From NCBI GenBank assembly GCA_958296005.1, contig CATQHQ010000001.1, forward strand, positions 760,134-824,133: DNA of 64,000 nucleotides, read 5' to 3'. The stretch comes from Longimicrobiales bacterium (GTDB lineage Bacteria > Gemmatimonadota > Gemmatimonadetes > Longimicrobiales > Gaopeijiaceae). Shown piece by piece: positions 34,433-43,245 of the stretch. The notes under the pieces were generated by a model. The model had not been told where the DNA came from. It made no database searches and saw only the letters and a list, made by a program, of their open reading frames with translations. The position numbers and the translations under genes were made by a program. How positions within the stretch are numbered: position 1 is the first letter of the stretch; each line of letters opens with the position of its first letter.

Positions 34433-36280
34433 ATGATGCGGCAGATGCGGAACAACACGAAGTGGATCATGATCCTGGCGGCTCTCGCCTTTGGGGGGCT
34501 GTTGTTCTTCGAGTGGGGGATGGACATCACGGGGCAGACGGCAGGCTCCATGGGCGTGTACGGCGAGCTCGGCCAGGTCAACGGCACGCCCGTGACGTAC
34601 GACGCCTACATGGCGTCCTACCGCTACATCTACGACCAGGTCCAGAGCAGCCAGGAAGAACCGGTCACCACCGTTCAGAACACGGAGATCGAGGACCAAG
34701 CGTGGGACGAGGTGGTCAACGCCATTCTCGTGCAGCAGGAACTGCGTCGGCGCGGGATCGTGGTCACCGACGAGGAAGTGGTCAACGCGGCCCGCTTCAA
34801 CCCGCCCCCCGACTTCGCGTCGAGCCCCGCTTTTCAGACCGACGGCCAGTTCGACATCGCCAAGTACCAGCAGTTCGTGGCCGGGGCCACTCCCGAGCAG
34901 CTCATGGGGCTGGAGGCGTACTACCGCGACGTAATCCCCCGGGGGAAGCTCGCGCGCCAGATCTCGTCGGGCGTCCACGTTTCCGACGCCGAGCTGTGGG
35001 GCGACTACCGGAACGAGAACGAGAGGGCCAGCGTTCGTTACGTGGGGTTCGACCCACTGATACGGGTGAGCGACGACCAGATCGAGACCACGGCCGACGA
35101 GGTGTCCCGGCACTACTCCGACAACCGCGAGGACTACGCCGTTCCCACGACGGCGTCGGTGATCTCCGTCGCCCTTCCCAAGGTGCCGACGCCGGCCGAC
35201 ACGGCGGCGGTGGAGCAGAGGGTCGCCGACCTGCGGGAGGCGATCTTGGGCGGCGAGGAGTTTGCCGAGCTGGCCCGCGAGGAGTCCTCGGACGAGGGAA
35301 CGGCCCCGGCGGGAGGCGATCTGGGCGTCTTCGCCAAGGGATCGATGGTGCAGGCGTTCGACTCGGCGGTCTTCGCGGCCCGCCTCGACCAAGTGACGGA
35401 GCCGGTGCGGACGCAGTTCGGCATGCACTTGATCGAGGTTTCCCAGCGTTGGGGACAAGATTCGGCCCAGGCACGCCACATCCTCCTGCCGTTCGAGCGC
35501 ACGGACGAGTCCGAGTTCGACCTGCTGGAGATGGCCGACACGCTGGAGGAGCTGGGGGAATCGATGCCGTTGGCCGAGGCGGCGGCGGCGCTGGGGTTCG
35601 AGGCCGACACGCTGGAGATGACGGAGAGCTTTCCCTTGATTCCCGGCGCCGGCCAAGTGCCCGAAGGCGGCGAGTGGATCTTCGACCCCGAGACGGCACC
35701 GGGCGACGTGAGCCCGGTATTCGAGAACAGAGGAGCGTTCTACGCCCTGGAGCTGGTCTCTGTGGACCTCGGCGGCTACCTGACGGAAGTGGAGGCCGAG
35801 ACGGCGATCCGCCAGACGCTGGGCGTGCAGAAGAAGGTGGCCGCCGCCTTGGAGGAGGCCCAGGAGCTGTCCGACGAGGTGCGCGGCGGGCGTCCGCTGG
35901 ACGAGGTGGCCCGGGAGATGGGACTGGAGGTGCAGGAGGCCGGCCCGTTCGTCCGCAGCGAGTTCGTGCCGGGGCTAGGGTTCCGCACGGTCGCGGTGGG
36001 CGTCGCGTTCGGGTTGGAGGTGGGGGAGGTATCGAACGCGGTCGAAGCGAACCAGAACGCCTTCGTCGTCGAGAAGACCGGGTGGGAGGCTGCCGACAGC
36101 TTGGCCTGGGTCGGCCAGGTCGACGCGCAGCGCTCCCAGCTCGTGGCCGCGGTACGAAACCAGCGCCTCGCCCAGTGGATCGACGGCCTGCGGGAGTCGG
36201 CGCGGATCGTGGACCGGCGCGAAGAGGTGCTGGCACCGCCGGACGAGACCCAGCAAACCGGGTTGCCGCCGATCTTCTGA
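34433..36280 (+). CDS. PpiD/SurA-like peptidyl-prolyl isomerase
   Basis: Membrane-anchored periplasmic folding factor, 615 residues. A single N-terminal membrane segment (WIMILAALAFGGLLFFEWG, about 11-29) is followed by a SurA_N-like helical region (to about 210). The parvulin domain spans about 240-345 (TADEVSRHYSDN leading to EFAELAREESSDEG, then GGDLGVFAKGSMVQAFDSAVF and EPVRTQFGMHLIEV). A second, more degenerate parvulin-like domain follows about 350-470 and a C-terminal helical part closes the chain. AAAGGAGG lies eight bases before the first of two adjacent ATGs. The layout matches PpiD, which assists outer-membrane protein folding; LptD and Tol genes nearby fit. Confidence 0.88.
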   Translation: MMRQMRNNTKWIMILAALAFGGLLFFEWGMDITGQTAGSMGVYGELGQVNGTPVTYDAYMASYRYIYDQVQSSQEEPVTTVQNTEIEDQAWDEVVNAILVQQELRRRGIVVTDEEVVNAARFNPPPDFASSPAFQTDGQFDIAKYQQFVAGATPEQLMGLEAYYRDVIPRGKLARQISSGVHVSDAELWGDYRNENERASVRYVGFDPLIRVSDDQIETTADEVSRHYSDNREDYAVPTTASVISVALPKVPTPADTAAVEQRVADLREAILGGEEFAELAREESSDEGTAPAGGDLGVFAKGSMVQAFDSAVFAARLDQVTEPVRTQFGMHLIEVSQRWGQDSAQARHILLPFERTDESEFDLLEMADTLEELGESMPLAEAAAALGFEADTLEMTESFPLIPGAGQVPEGGEWIFDPETAPGDVSPVFENRGAFYALELVSVDLGGYLTEVEAETAIRQTLGVQKKVAAALEEAQELSDEVRGGRPLDEVAREMGLEVQEAGPFVRSEFVPGLGFRTVAVGVAFGLEVGEVSNAVEANQNAFVVEKTGWEAADSLAWVGQVDAQRSQLVAAVRNQRLAQWIDGLRESARIVDRREEVLAPPDETQQTGLPPIF

Positions 36281-36334
36281 AGACCCTAGTGCCTGTAGCC
36301 GTTCGCGCCGACTGGAGCCGAGCCGCCTAGCGCG

Positions 36335-36366
36335 AAGTCGGGTCGGTCGGGAAAGTCGGGTCGGTC
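36335..36366. repeat. Short direct repeat at a convergent gene junction
   Basis: AAGTCGGGTCGGTC occurs at 36335-36348 and again at 36353-36366 (period 18), between the ppiD-like stop and the tatA stop. It does not form a hairpin with a T run, so it is not called a terminator. Confidence 0.6.
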
Positions 36367-36610
36367 AGCTGGTCGTCAGTCGCCGGGGCGTACCGTCGTC
36401 GTTGCGGTCGGCGCTCTTGGACGTCGAGGATTTTTCCTCGATCGAAGGCGGCGTCTTGATCTCGGTTTCGATCTCTCGAACCGAGGACTTGAACTCCCTG
36501 ATGCCCTTGCCCAGAGACGTTCCGAGCTCGGGCAGCCGCTTTGCCCCGAAGACGAGCAAGACGACCAGGAAGATCAGGATCATCTCCCCCATGCCAAGAC
36601 CAAAGGGCAT
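36365..36610 (-). CDS. tatA: Sec-independent translocase protein TatA
   Basis: Forms the protein-conducting element of the twin-arginine pathway. The 81-residue product has a short N-terminal membrane helix (MGEMILIFLVVLLVFG), the conserved FGAKRLPELGTSLGKGIREFK hinge and amphipathic helix, and a charged tail. ATG at 36610 has AAAGGAGG five bases upstream. It converges on the ppiD-like gene. tatC lies 6.6 kb away on the same strand; no tatB is seen, as expected for a minimal TatAC system. Confidence 0.93.
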   Translation of the reverse strand: MPFGLGMGEMILIFLVVLLVFGAKRLPELGTSLGKGIREFKSSVREIETEIKTPPSIEEKSSTSKSADRNDDGTPRRLTTS

Positions 36611-36708
36611 TCTCGCCTCCTTTATCCTGTAGTCGATGCGCTTGCGAAAAGCTGGTCGCCGTTGCCCGGCAACCGGGGAAGGAAGGTAACCCGCACCCGG
36701 CGGCGTGG

Positions 36709-36981
36709 CTACATCCAGGAACGGACGACGAACGCCACGACGGCGACGCCGACCAGCGTCAGCACGTTCAGCGCGAAGAAAACGGGGCCGATCGTGATGC
36801 CGAAAGAAACCACGTCTATCAGGAACGGACCGAAGCTGGCCGTCACCGAGGCCGTAAGGAAGTCCCGGGCGGTGCTGGCAGGCATGAGGTTGGCCAGCGC
36901 GGTAAGCAGGCCCCCGAGGACGAAGCCCAGGCCCAGGGTCCAGAACCCCCGGGTGACGCTCCGCTTCCGGTTGGGCAGCAC
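36709..36981 (-). CDS. Small membrane protein, DUF4321-like
   Basis: A 90-residue protein with two hydrophobic segments: GFWTLGLGFVLGGLLTALAN near the N-terminus and FALNVLTLVGVAVVAFVV at the end. Between them is a glycine/proline-poor amphipathic stretch (DFLTASVTASFGPFLIDVVS). The spacing resembles the DUF4321 family of short bacterial membrane proteins, but this is a weak assignment. GTG start. It sits 15 bases after the prenyl synthase stop, on the same strand. Confidence 0.6.
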   Translation of the reverse strand: MLPNRKRSVTRGFWTLGLGFVLGGLLTALANLMPASTARDFLTASVTASFGPFLIDVVSFGITIGPVFFALNVLTLVGVAVVAFVVRSWM

Positions 36982-36996
36982 GGGCTCGGCCGACCT

Positions 36997-38001
36997 CTAC
37001 CGCGAACGGTTCACGGCGTAGACGACGGAGTGCCGCAAGCCGTCCAACGCTGGGCACGGAGCGAGGCCCGCGAGAGCGGCCTCGGCAGAGTCGGCGTACT
37101 CCACCGCCTTCCGCTGGGCGTAGTCCAGGCCGCCGTTTCGCCGGACGAGTTCGATCGTGTCGCGCACTTCCGCGTCCCCCGGCTCCACCATCGTGAAGAC
37201 ATGGCGCACTTGCTCCACTTCTGCCGGGGACATCTCCCGGAGGGCGCCCACCAACGGGAGCGTGACCTTTCTCCCCCGCAGGTCCAGCCCCGCCGGCTTC
37301 CCCGTGACGTCCGCGTTGCCCGTGTAGTCCAGCATGTCGTCGGCGATCTGGAACGCCATCCCCAGCGCTCTGCCGAAGCGCCTAAGGGGTGCCCGGTACG
37401 CCTTGTTGCCGGCCAGGGCGCCCATCTCGCACGCCGCCGACATGAGGGACGCGGTCTTGGCGGCGATGAGACGGAAGTACTCGCCCTCCGTGAAGCTCAC
37501 GTCGTCGTAGGACAGGAGCTGCCGCATCTCGCCGACGCTCATCTCGTTGGCGGCGGCGGCGAGGACCCGCACGGCTTCCAGCTTCCCGAGGCGCGCCAGC
37601 TCCGCGACCGACCGGCTGTACAGGTAGTCGCCCATGATGATGGCGATCTGATGCGTCCACAGGGCGTTGACAGTGGGCATCCCCCGGCGCAACGGGGAGT
37701 GGTCCACGGCATCGTCGTGCACCAGGGTCGCGATGTGGACGAGCTCCACTGCGGCCGCCAGCGTGACGGCGTCTTCCGGCGGGTCGGCGCCGACTTCGCT
37801 GGAGAGGAGGAGCAGCGTGGGTCGGAAGAACTTGCCGGGGACCGCTAGGAGGTACGCGTTCACCTCCTCGATCATCGAGAAGTCCGGCACCGCGACGCGG
37901 CGGATTTCCTCGGCCACCAAGTCCAGACGCGCGCGAACGGGGGCCTGTATCCGGGACAAGTCCAGCGGCGCCTGTACCAACGCCGATGTGGGATTGGTCA
38001 T
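36997..38001 (-). CDS. Long-chain trans-polyprenyl diphosphate synthase
   Basis: Condenses isopentenyl diphosphate onto allylic diphosphates, probably making the side chain of menaquinone or another quinone. The 334-residue product has GKFFRPTLLLLSSE (the GK..RP element), the first aspartate motif LVHDDAVD (Asp96, 97, 100) and the second ADDMLDYTG, followed by GKPAGLDLRGRKVTLPL. The residues before the first motif (VELVHIATL) lack bulky blockers, in line with a long product; exact length cannot be read. ATG overlaps the stop of the formiminotransferase gene (ATGA). Confidence 0.92.
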   Translation of the reverse strand: MTNPTSALVQAPLDLSRIQAPVRARLDLVAEEIRRVAVPDFSMIEEVNAYLLAVPGKFFRPTLLLLSSEVGADPPEDAVTLAAAVELVHIATLVHDDAVDHSPLRRGMPTVNALWTHQIAIIMGDYLYSRSVAELARLGKLEAVRVLAAAANEMSVGEMRQLLSYDDVSFTEGEYFRLIAAKTASLMSAACEMGALAGNKAYRAPLRRFGRALGMAFQIADDMLDYTGNADVTGKPAGLDLRGRKVTLPLVGALREMSPAEVEQVRHVFTMVEPGDAEVRDTIELVRRNGGLDYAQRKAVEYADSAEAALAGLAPCPALDGLRHSVVYAVNRSR

Positions 38002-39002
38002 GCCCCAAAGGTAATACCTGCTCGGGCCGCGTTGCGCCCCGCCGAGCTCCTTGCCGCCAAGTAGGCCTGCAGCCGGCGGCCCAGCAGCCGGTCCTCCGAC
38101 CACCCTCGAACGGCGGTCGCCGGGGCGACGGCGGGATCCGACAGGGGATCGGGGATCATCCCGATCACTTCGACGCCGGCGACCCGGCCGCCCCGTTGCC
38201 GCACCCCGCGCTCGACCGCGCGAAAGACCGACAGCGGATCGGTCGCCGACGGGTCTTCCAAGTTCATGGAGACTTGAAGCCGTCCTTGCCTCGGCAGGCG
38301 CACTCCAAGGGCGCGCACGCCCGGGAAGCCGCCCCCCGACTCGCGGACGCTGGCGGCGATCTCGCGGGTGTCCTCTTGGGAGACGCCCTCCACGTCTACG
38401 TTCCACGCCAGGAGGACTTGGCGCGCGCCGACGCAGACGGCGCCGGCGGACGGATGGGCGAAGCGGTGCACAGGTGCTCCGTCGGCGTCTTGGCCGGGCA
38501 GGTCTGCCGCCGCCCGGTTGGCGGAACCCGGGCGGCCGTCGTCCTCGGCGTCGGCGGCCAGCGCCAGCGCCTCGAACCCTCCGCGACGGATCGACGCCAG
38601 TGGCCGTCCGGGCGGGTCCGAGGCTTGGCCGTAGAAGTACACGGGGATCCCCAGCGCCGCGATCCGGTGCCCCGCGCGACGGGCCAGACGCGCCACCTCC
38701 TCCATCGAGATGCCGTAGAAGGGCACGAAGGGAAGCACGTCCAAGGCCCCCACTCTGGGGTGGACGCCCTCGTGGTGCCGCATGTCGATCTCCCTCATGG
38801 CAACGATGGAGGCTGCGACCGCTCCGTCTTCCACCGCCTCCGGCGGCCCGGCGACGGTGATTACGGATCGGTGGTGGTCCGGGTCGGACGTGACGTGGAA
38901 CACCTCGCAACCGGCCTCGGCGAAGGCGTCCGCGACGGCGTCCGGGAACCGAGGGTCTCGGCCCTCGCTGAAGTTGGGGACCGCCCCCACGACGGGGGTC
39001 AC
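37998..39002 (-). CDS. Glutamate formiminotransferase (FTCD N-terminal type)
   Basis: Transfers the formimino group of N-formimino-L-glutamate to tetrahydrofolate, or formyl groups in reverse. The 334-residue product has AVPNFSEGRDP, the family opening, the histidine-rich substrate region DPDHHRSVITVAGPPEAV and MRHHEGVHPRVGALDVLPFVP, and PVYFYGQAS. It lacks the cyclodeaminase domain found in mammalian FTCD. A linker of about 30 acidic and alanine-rich residues (around DGRPGSANRAAADLPGQDAD) between the two halves appears inserted. GTG start. Histidine-degradation genes are not nearby, so its role may be in one-carbon metabolism. Confidence 0.88.
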   Translation of the reverse strand: MTPVVGAVPNFSEGRDPRFPDAVADAFAEAGCEVFHVTSDPDHHRSVITVAGPPEAVEDGAVAASIVAMREIDMRHHEGVHPRVGALDVLPFVPFYGISMEEVARLARRAGHRIAALGIPVYFYGQASDPPGRPLASIRRGGFEALALAADAEDDGRPGSANRAAADLPGQDADGAPVHRFAHPSAGAVCVGARQVLLAWNVDVEGVSQEDTREIAASVRESGGGFPGVRALGVRLPRQGRLQVSMNLEDPSATDPLSVFRAVERGVRQRGGRVAGVEVIGMIPDPLSDPAVAPATAVRGWSEDRLLGRRLQAYLAARSSAGRNAARAGITFGA

Positions 39003-39054
39003 CGGGGGCCGAGAACCCCTCGTTGCGCGGCGTCGGGCCGGCGACCGCGCCGGC

Positions 39055-40182
39055 TCACCGGAAGCTTGAAGCGCTGTCCAGGTAGCGGTTGCCGGGTTGG
39101 GTCTGGTACGCCCAGTCCAGCACGACGAGCTCGCGGTCCGCCTGGTCCAGGCCGGTCAAGGCGATCCGCACCGCGCCGTACCGCACCTTCCCGTCCTCGC
39201 CGAGCACGCGGAAGACGTAGGCCAGCGACGGCCCCGCCTCGATCGGTGCCGGTGCGTACCCGGACCTGGGCGCCACCTCCCACGAGACGCAGTCTGGATC
39301 CGACCCCGGACCGCACTTGAGAGCCGTCGTCCACCGGCTCTCGGCGTGAACCTCGACCCCCGATCCGGGGACCAGCCAAAGCGCCACCGAGTCCGCCTCC
39401 AGCCGGAAGTGGCGGGTCGGATCGGCGCCGGGGACCACCGCTTGGGCCAGCTCCGTCTCCTGAAAGCGGAACCCGGAGACTTCGGCGCTGTCCTGATATG
39501 CGTACACCACCTCCCCGCCGTAGTCCGGCCTGGGGGTGGCAGATGCCGCTTCTCCGTAGTCGCTTTCGTGTCCCTGGTCGTCCAGCGACGTGACGAAGTA
39601 CGTGTACGTGACGCCGTTCTTCGCCAGGAAATCCACGAAGCCCGGCGAATCGGTTTCGCCAAGCAGGACGTTCTCGCCGTCGTTCCGAACGTACACGCGG
39701 TAGACCGCGAAGTCCTCTTGCGAGGACGGCTCGTCGTCCCAATGCAGATACACGGCTTGGTCCAGCGCGACCGCCTGGGCGCCCTCCGGGGCCGGGGGCG
39801 GTGTCGGACGAGGAACGTGCACCTCCACCGAGTATGCGCTTTCGGCCTCCGCTCCCGAGTCCGGGTCCACCGCCGCCACGTAGTACTCGTAGACGACGCC
39901 GGACGACACGTTGGTGTCCCGGTAGCTGCACCAACCGTCGATGCAGCTCGTCGTCTCGGCGATCGGGAAGAACGCCTGGTCCCGCCTCTCCTTTCCGTAG
40001 ACGCGGAACGCCTCGCCGTCCCAGCCTGTGCCCAGCCGCCACGACAAGTCCACGCCGTAGGCATAGTACGATCCCTGCAGGTCCTCCGGCGGGGCGGGCA
40101 CGCCGGTCACCAAAAGAAAATCCTCCTCGCACGCGGCGACCAGCACCGCCACCGCCACCGCACCCGTCTTCCACCGTCCCAT
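39055..40182 (-). CDS. Lipoprotein with fibronectin type III-like domains
   Basis: A 375-residue predicted lipoprotein: signal segment AVAVAVLVAACEEDF with a lipobox (VAAC). Two FN3-like domains follow, the first about 25-125 (VDLSWRLGTGWDGEAFRVYG, ending VYEYYVAAVDPDSG) and the second about 130-215 (VYLHWDDEPSSQEDFAVYRVY, ending TYTYFVTSLDDQGHES). A C-terminal beta-rich region carries a disulfide candidate (KCGPGSDPDC). GAGGAGG lies eight bases before the ATG. Not otherwise recognised. Lipoproteins of this build are common in Gemmatimonadota and Bacteroidota. The 141 bases to lptD hold no gene. Confidence 0.8.
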   Translation of the reverse strand: MGRWKTGAVAVAVLVAACEEDFLLVTGVPAPPEDLQGSYYAYGVDLSWRLGTGWDGEAFRVYGKERRDQAFFPIAETTSCIDGWCSYRDTNVSSGVVYEYYVAAVDPDSGAEAESAYSVEVHVPRPTPPPAPEGAQAVALDQAVYLHWDDEPSSQEDFAVYRVYVRNDGENVLLGETDSPGFVDFLAKNGVTYTYFVTSLDDQGHESDYGEAASATPRPDYGGEVVYAYQDSAEVSGFRFQETELAQAVVPGADPTRHFRLEADSVALWLVPGSGVEVHAESRWTTALKCGPGSDPDCVSWEVAPRSGYAPAPIEAGPSLAYVFRVLGEDGKVRYGAVRIALTGLDQADRELVVLDWAYQTQPGNRYLDSASSFR

Positions 40183-40323
40183 CGTTGCCACCTCCTCTTG
40201 GGGAAGCGGCTCCCTGCGAGCCGCTCGGCAACGAGTTAAGTGCAAGCATCGTACCAAAGTTGAGGATCGACGTGGAAGGCGACGGCCCCCGGTGGGCCGT
40301 CCAAGATCGGCGGCGGTCCCAAG

Positions 40324-43245
40324 TCAGCGGAACTCGCCGCCACTCCGTTGCTCGTAGTCGAAGTGCAGGTCGCGGTTGTCGGACAGCGCCACTTCGAACA
40401 TGAAGCTCCAGTTGCCCGTGGCCGTCTGGCGGAAGGCGAAGTCGGCTTCCCATCGGTGCAGGTCTCGAGTCAGACGGATCACGTGGTCGTTGAAGCCGCC
40501 TGCCGCCACGTTGTACGACGTCCTCCAGTCCACCGACCACTTCTCCGTAGGCTGGAACCGCAGGGACCCTTGCAGCATCTGCTCGGGGGGCACGTCCGAG
40601 CCCCGCAGGCGAGCCAGCGAGTAGGAGACCGACGCGTCCCACTTCCCGGTCTCCCCCTGCTGGGGCCGTGGCGCGCTCCGGTCCTGGTCGTCGCCGGCTC
40701 GCGGCACCACGGTTGCGTCGCCCAGGTCCGCCGTCTCGAAGCCCGACGGATCCGCCGGGTCCAACTCCTCGTCTTCCTCGGGTTCGGGCTCGGGCTCCGG
40801 CTCGTCCGCGCCGCTGCCCATCCTTCGGATCCAGCGAAAGAGCGCGGACTGGTTGTTCATCGAGAACGACATGTTCACGCTGGAGAAGAACGGAGCGAAG
40901 CGCCGGCTGCCGGCGTCGGCGGTCACGCCCGAATCGTCGAAGAGGCCGTGGTCCAGCGAGAGCGAGAGGCCCCGCAAGTAGTCCGAGCTGACTTGGTGGG
41001 AAAGGGTCAGGTTGTCGGCGAACCCCCGGGTGAAGTGGCCCGCCCGGCCCGCCTCCTCGAAGTCGTAGGTAACCGCGCTGGTCCGCAGGGCCAGGAGCAT
41101 CACCTTCTCGGCGGTCTGAAGCCGACGGGGACCATCGACGGCGGCGGTTTCCGCGCTGGCGGAGTCGGCGTCCTCGTCCGCCTTCTTGGCCTCGAAGGTT
41201 TGGCTGATGCCGATCCGAATCTCGTTCCTCGGGTTGATCGCGCGGCCGCCGAAGGTGGCCTGCTGGAGCGGCGTGGGGTTGGTGGCGGGGGAGTAGCTGT
41301 ACTCGAACGTCGGCGACACCTTGTGGCGGAGCGTGCCGCCCCGGTAGAAGCCGAAGATGTCGGACTGAAGCTGGGCGCCGAGGCTGAAGCGCGTGGGCGC
41401 TGAAACGAAGCCGCCGCCGCCCGCCGAAGCGGTGTCGGAGCGGATCGAGCGGCCGGAGAACGACACCCGGGGCGTGAGGGTCGTGGAGCCCACCAGCGTC
41501 TGTTGCCAGTCGATCCCGGTAGACCACATGAGTTCCTGGGCGTTGAAGTCGCTCGGCCCGGAGGCGGCCTGCTGGAAGAAGACGGAGCGCTGAAGGTCGG
41601 CGACGCTCCCGATCCCCGCTGTCGTCGGAGGTTCCACGGGGTTGAAGAAGTCCACCGGCAGGTCGCGGGTGGTGTTGCGGTTCCAGCTCATGCTCTGGGA
41701 GATCGACAAGGCCCCTGCCGACAGCGAGGTGTTGAAGCCGCCCCGAAGCGTCTGCTTGTCGGCTTGCCCGAAGCTGAAGGGCTCGTCGGCCGGTTGGGCG
41801 GGCTGATCGCGGACCGAGCGGGCGAAGTTGCCCGATGCGGACCACGTCATGTTGTTGTAGAAGCGGGAGCGGTTCGGGGGCGCGGCAAAGAGGGTGATCG
41901 TGGACAACGACAGGTTGGCCGTCGGGAGGGTCGTTTCGACCCGGTCGTCGGAGAGGAACTGCCGGCGGTTGGCGCTCACCGAGACCTGCCCCCAGTCGAA
42001 GCGACGGCTGAAGCCCCCTTCCGAGTCGATCGACTGGGTAACCTCGCGCGGGTCGAAGGAGTTGCGGCGCACGAAGTCGGCGCTGGAGGCGTAGCGGGCG
42101 GAGACGCTGAGCCGGGAGCGCTCCGACATCCTCCACTCGTGGTTGGTGTCGAACGCCAGCTCGGTCCCCCCGCCGGTGCGCCAGAACTGGCGGAAGTTGG
42201 CGTTGCCCTCCAGGAACTGGCGAGACCAGTTGTAGCGAACGCGGCCGTTGAGCCCCATGTAGTTGCTGCTCCACCAGTCGAAGGCCATCTGGGCGTCGGC
42301 GTAGTCGCCGAGCGGGAAGTAGTAGCCCAGGTTCGAGATGCGGCGGGAGTAGTTGCTGGACGTGCGGACGATGTCGTTGACCGAGAAGGTGATCGGCAGG
42401 AGCCCTCGCCGCCGGCCCCGTTCCGTGCTCTGGGCCAAGAAGGGGAGCGGGAAGACGCGCACGTCGGCGAAGTAGAGCCAGACGCCCCTGGCCACCAGCG
42501 TGCCGCCGGGGCTCACCTTGAGCTCCTTGGCCAGAAAGTGGTAGTGCGGCTCCTCCTCCTCGCAGCTGGTGAAGGTGATATCGTGGCCGAAGGAGACGTC
42601 CCGGCTCACGGAGGGGAAGTCGCCCCGGACGATCCACTCCCCCATCCCGGCGTTCATGCGGGTGCGGACGTCGGTGGCCGTCCCTCGGTTCTCGCCGACG
42701 TCGAAGATCAACCGCCGGGTCACCACTTCATCGCCCTGGTCAGGGCGGTAGGTCGCCTCCTGGCCGATCGTCACCAGTCGGCCCGTCCTCTCGTCGAACA
42801 CGAGCGCCGAGTCGGCCGCCAGCTCCATCCCTTCGCGGTTCAGCAACGCCTGCGTTCCGTCGGCGCCCATGAGCGTGAGAACCCGGGATTCGGTCTCGAA
42901 CTGGGCCGACTGACCTCGGTACTGGACCAGGTCGTAGCCGGGGAGCGACAGCAGCGCCTGCAAGGTGGAGTCGGTGGTCGCGCCCGACAGCTGCGAGGCC
43001 GCGTCGGTCGAGTCGGGGGGCATGAGCCCAGTCGAGTCGCCGAGGCGGCGGTCGAGGCGCTCCAGGCGCAGCCGCAGGGCGTCTTGCAGCGAGTCGCTCA
43101 CCTCTTCTTGCTGCACGGCCGCGAGAGGCGCGGCCCCGGAGAGGCCGGGCAGGGCGGAAGCGGCGACACCGGCGGCGACCGACAGCGCCAGGACCGCGGA
43201 CTTCCGAACGCCGTTGCCGGGCCGCCTACTCGTCGGGGGGGTCAC
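40324..43245 (-). CDS. lptD: LPS-assembly outer-membrane protein LptD
   Basis: Large outer-membrane barrel that inserts lipopolysaccharide into the outer leaflet. The 973-residue product has a signal peptide (VLALSVAAGVAASALPG), an OstA/LptA-like beta-jellyroll about 100-210 (YRGQSAQFETESRVLTLMG onward), and then the conserved segment GVWLYFADVRVFPLPFLAQS, the Y-F..iPvFy-P type element before the barrel. Many alternating aromatic strands follow. A very acidic run of proline/glutamate (EPEPEPEPEEDEELDP) interrupts the barrel region near residue 815, probably a surface or periplasmic loop. GTG start overlaps the tatC end by 20 bases. LptE was not seen. Confidence 0.87.
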   Translation of the reverse strand: MTPPTSRRPGNGVRKSAVLALSVAAGVAASALPGLSGAAPLAAVQQEEVSDSLQDALRLRLERLDRRLGDSTGLMPPDSTDAASQLSGATTDSTLQALLSLPGYDLVQYRGQSAQFETESRVLTLMGADGTQALLNREGMELAADSALVFDERTGRLVTIGQEATYRPDQGDEVVTRRLIFDVGENRGTATDVRTRMNAGMGEWIVRGDFPSVSRDVSFGHDITFTSCEEEEPHYHFLAKELKVSPGGTLVARGVWLYFADVRVFPLPFLAQSTERGRRRGLLPITFSVNDIVRTSSNYSRRISNLGYYFPLGDYADAQMAFDWWSSNYMGLNGRVRYNWSRQFLEGNANFRQFWRTGGGTELAFDTNHEWRMSERSRLSVSARYASSADFVRRNSFDPREVTQSIDSEGGFSRRFDWGQVSVSANRRQFLSDDRVETTLPTANLSLSTITLFAAPPNRSRFYNNMTWSASGNFARSVRDQPAQPADEPFSFGQADKQTLRGGFNTSLSAGALSISQSMSWNRNTTRDLPVDFFNPVEPPTTAGIGSVADLQRSVFFQQAASGPSDFNAQELMWSTGIDWQQTLVGSTTLTPRVSFSGRSIRSDTASAGGGGFVSAPTRFSLGAQLQSDIFGFYRGGTLRHKVSPTFEYSYSPATNPTPLQQATFGGRAINPRNEIRIGISQTFEAKKADEDADSASAETAAVDGPRRLQTAEKVMLLALRTSAVTYDFEEAGRAGHFTRGFADNLTLSHQVSSDYLRGLSLSLDHGLFDDSGVTADAGSRRFAPFFSSVNMSFSMNNQSALFRWIRRMGSGADEPEPEPEPEEDEELDPADPSGFETADLGDATVVPRAGDDQDRSAPRPQQGETGKWDASVSYSLARLRGSDVPPEQMLQGSLRFQPTEKWSVDWRTSYNVAAGGFNDHVIRLTRDLHRWEADFAFRQTATGNWSFMFEVALSDNRDLHFDYEQRSGGEFR

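Noticed and set aside
36335-36366. Repeat between the ppiD-like gene and tatA as a bidirectional terminator
   Set aside because: The repeat is direct rather than inverted and no T run follows on either strand.
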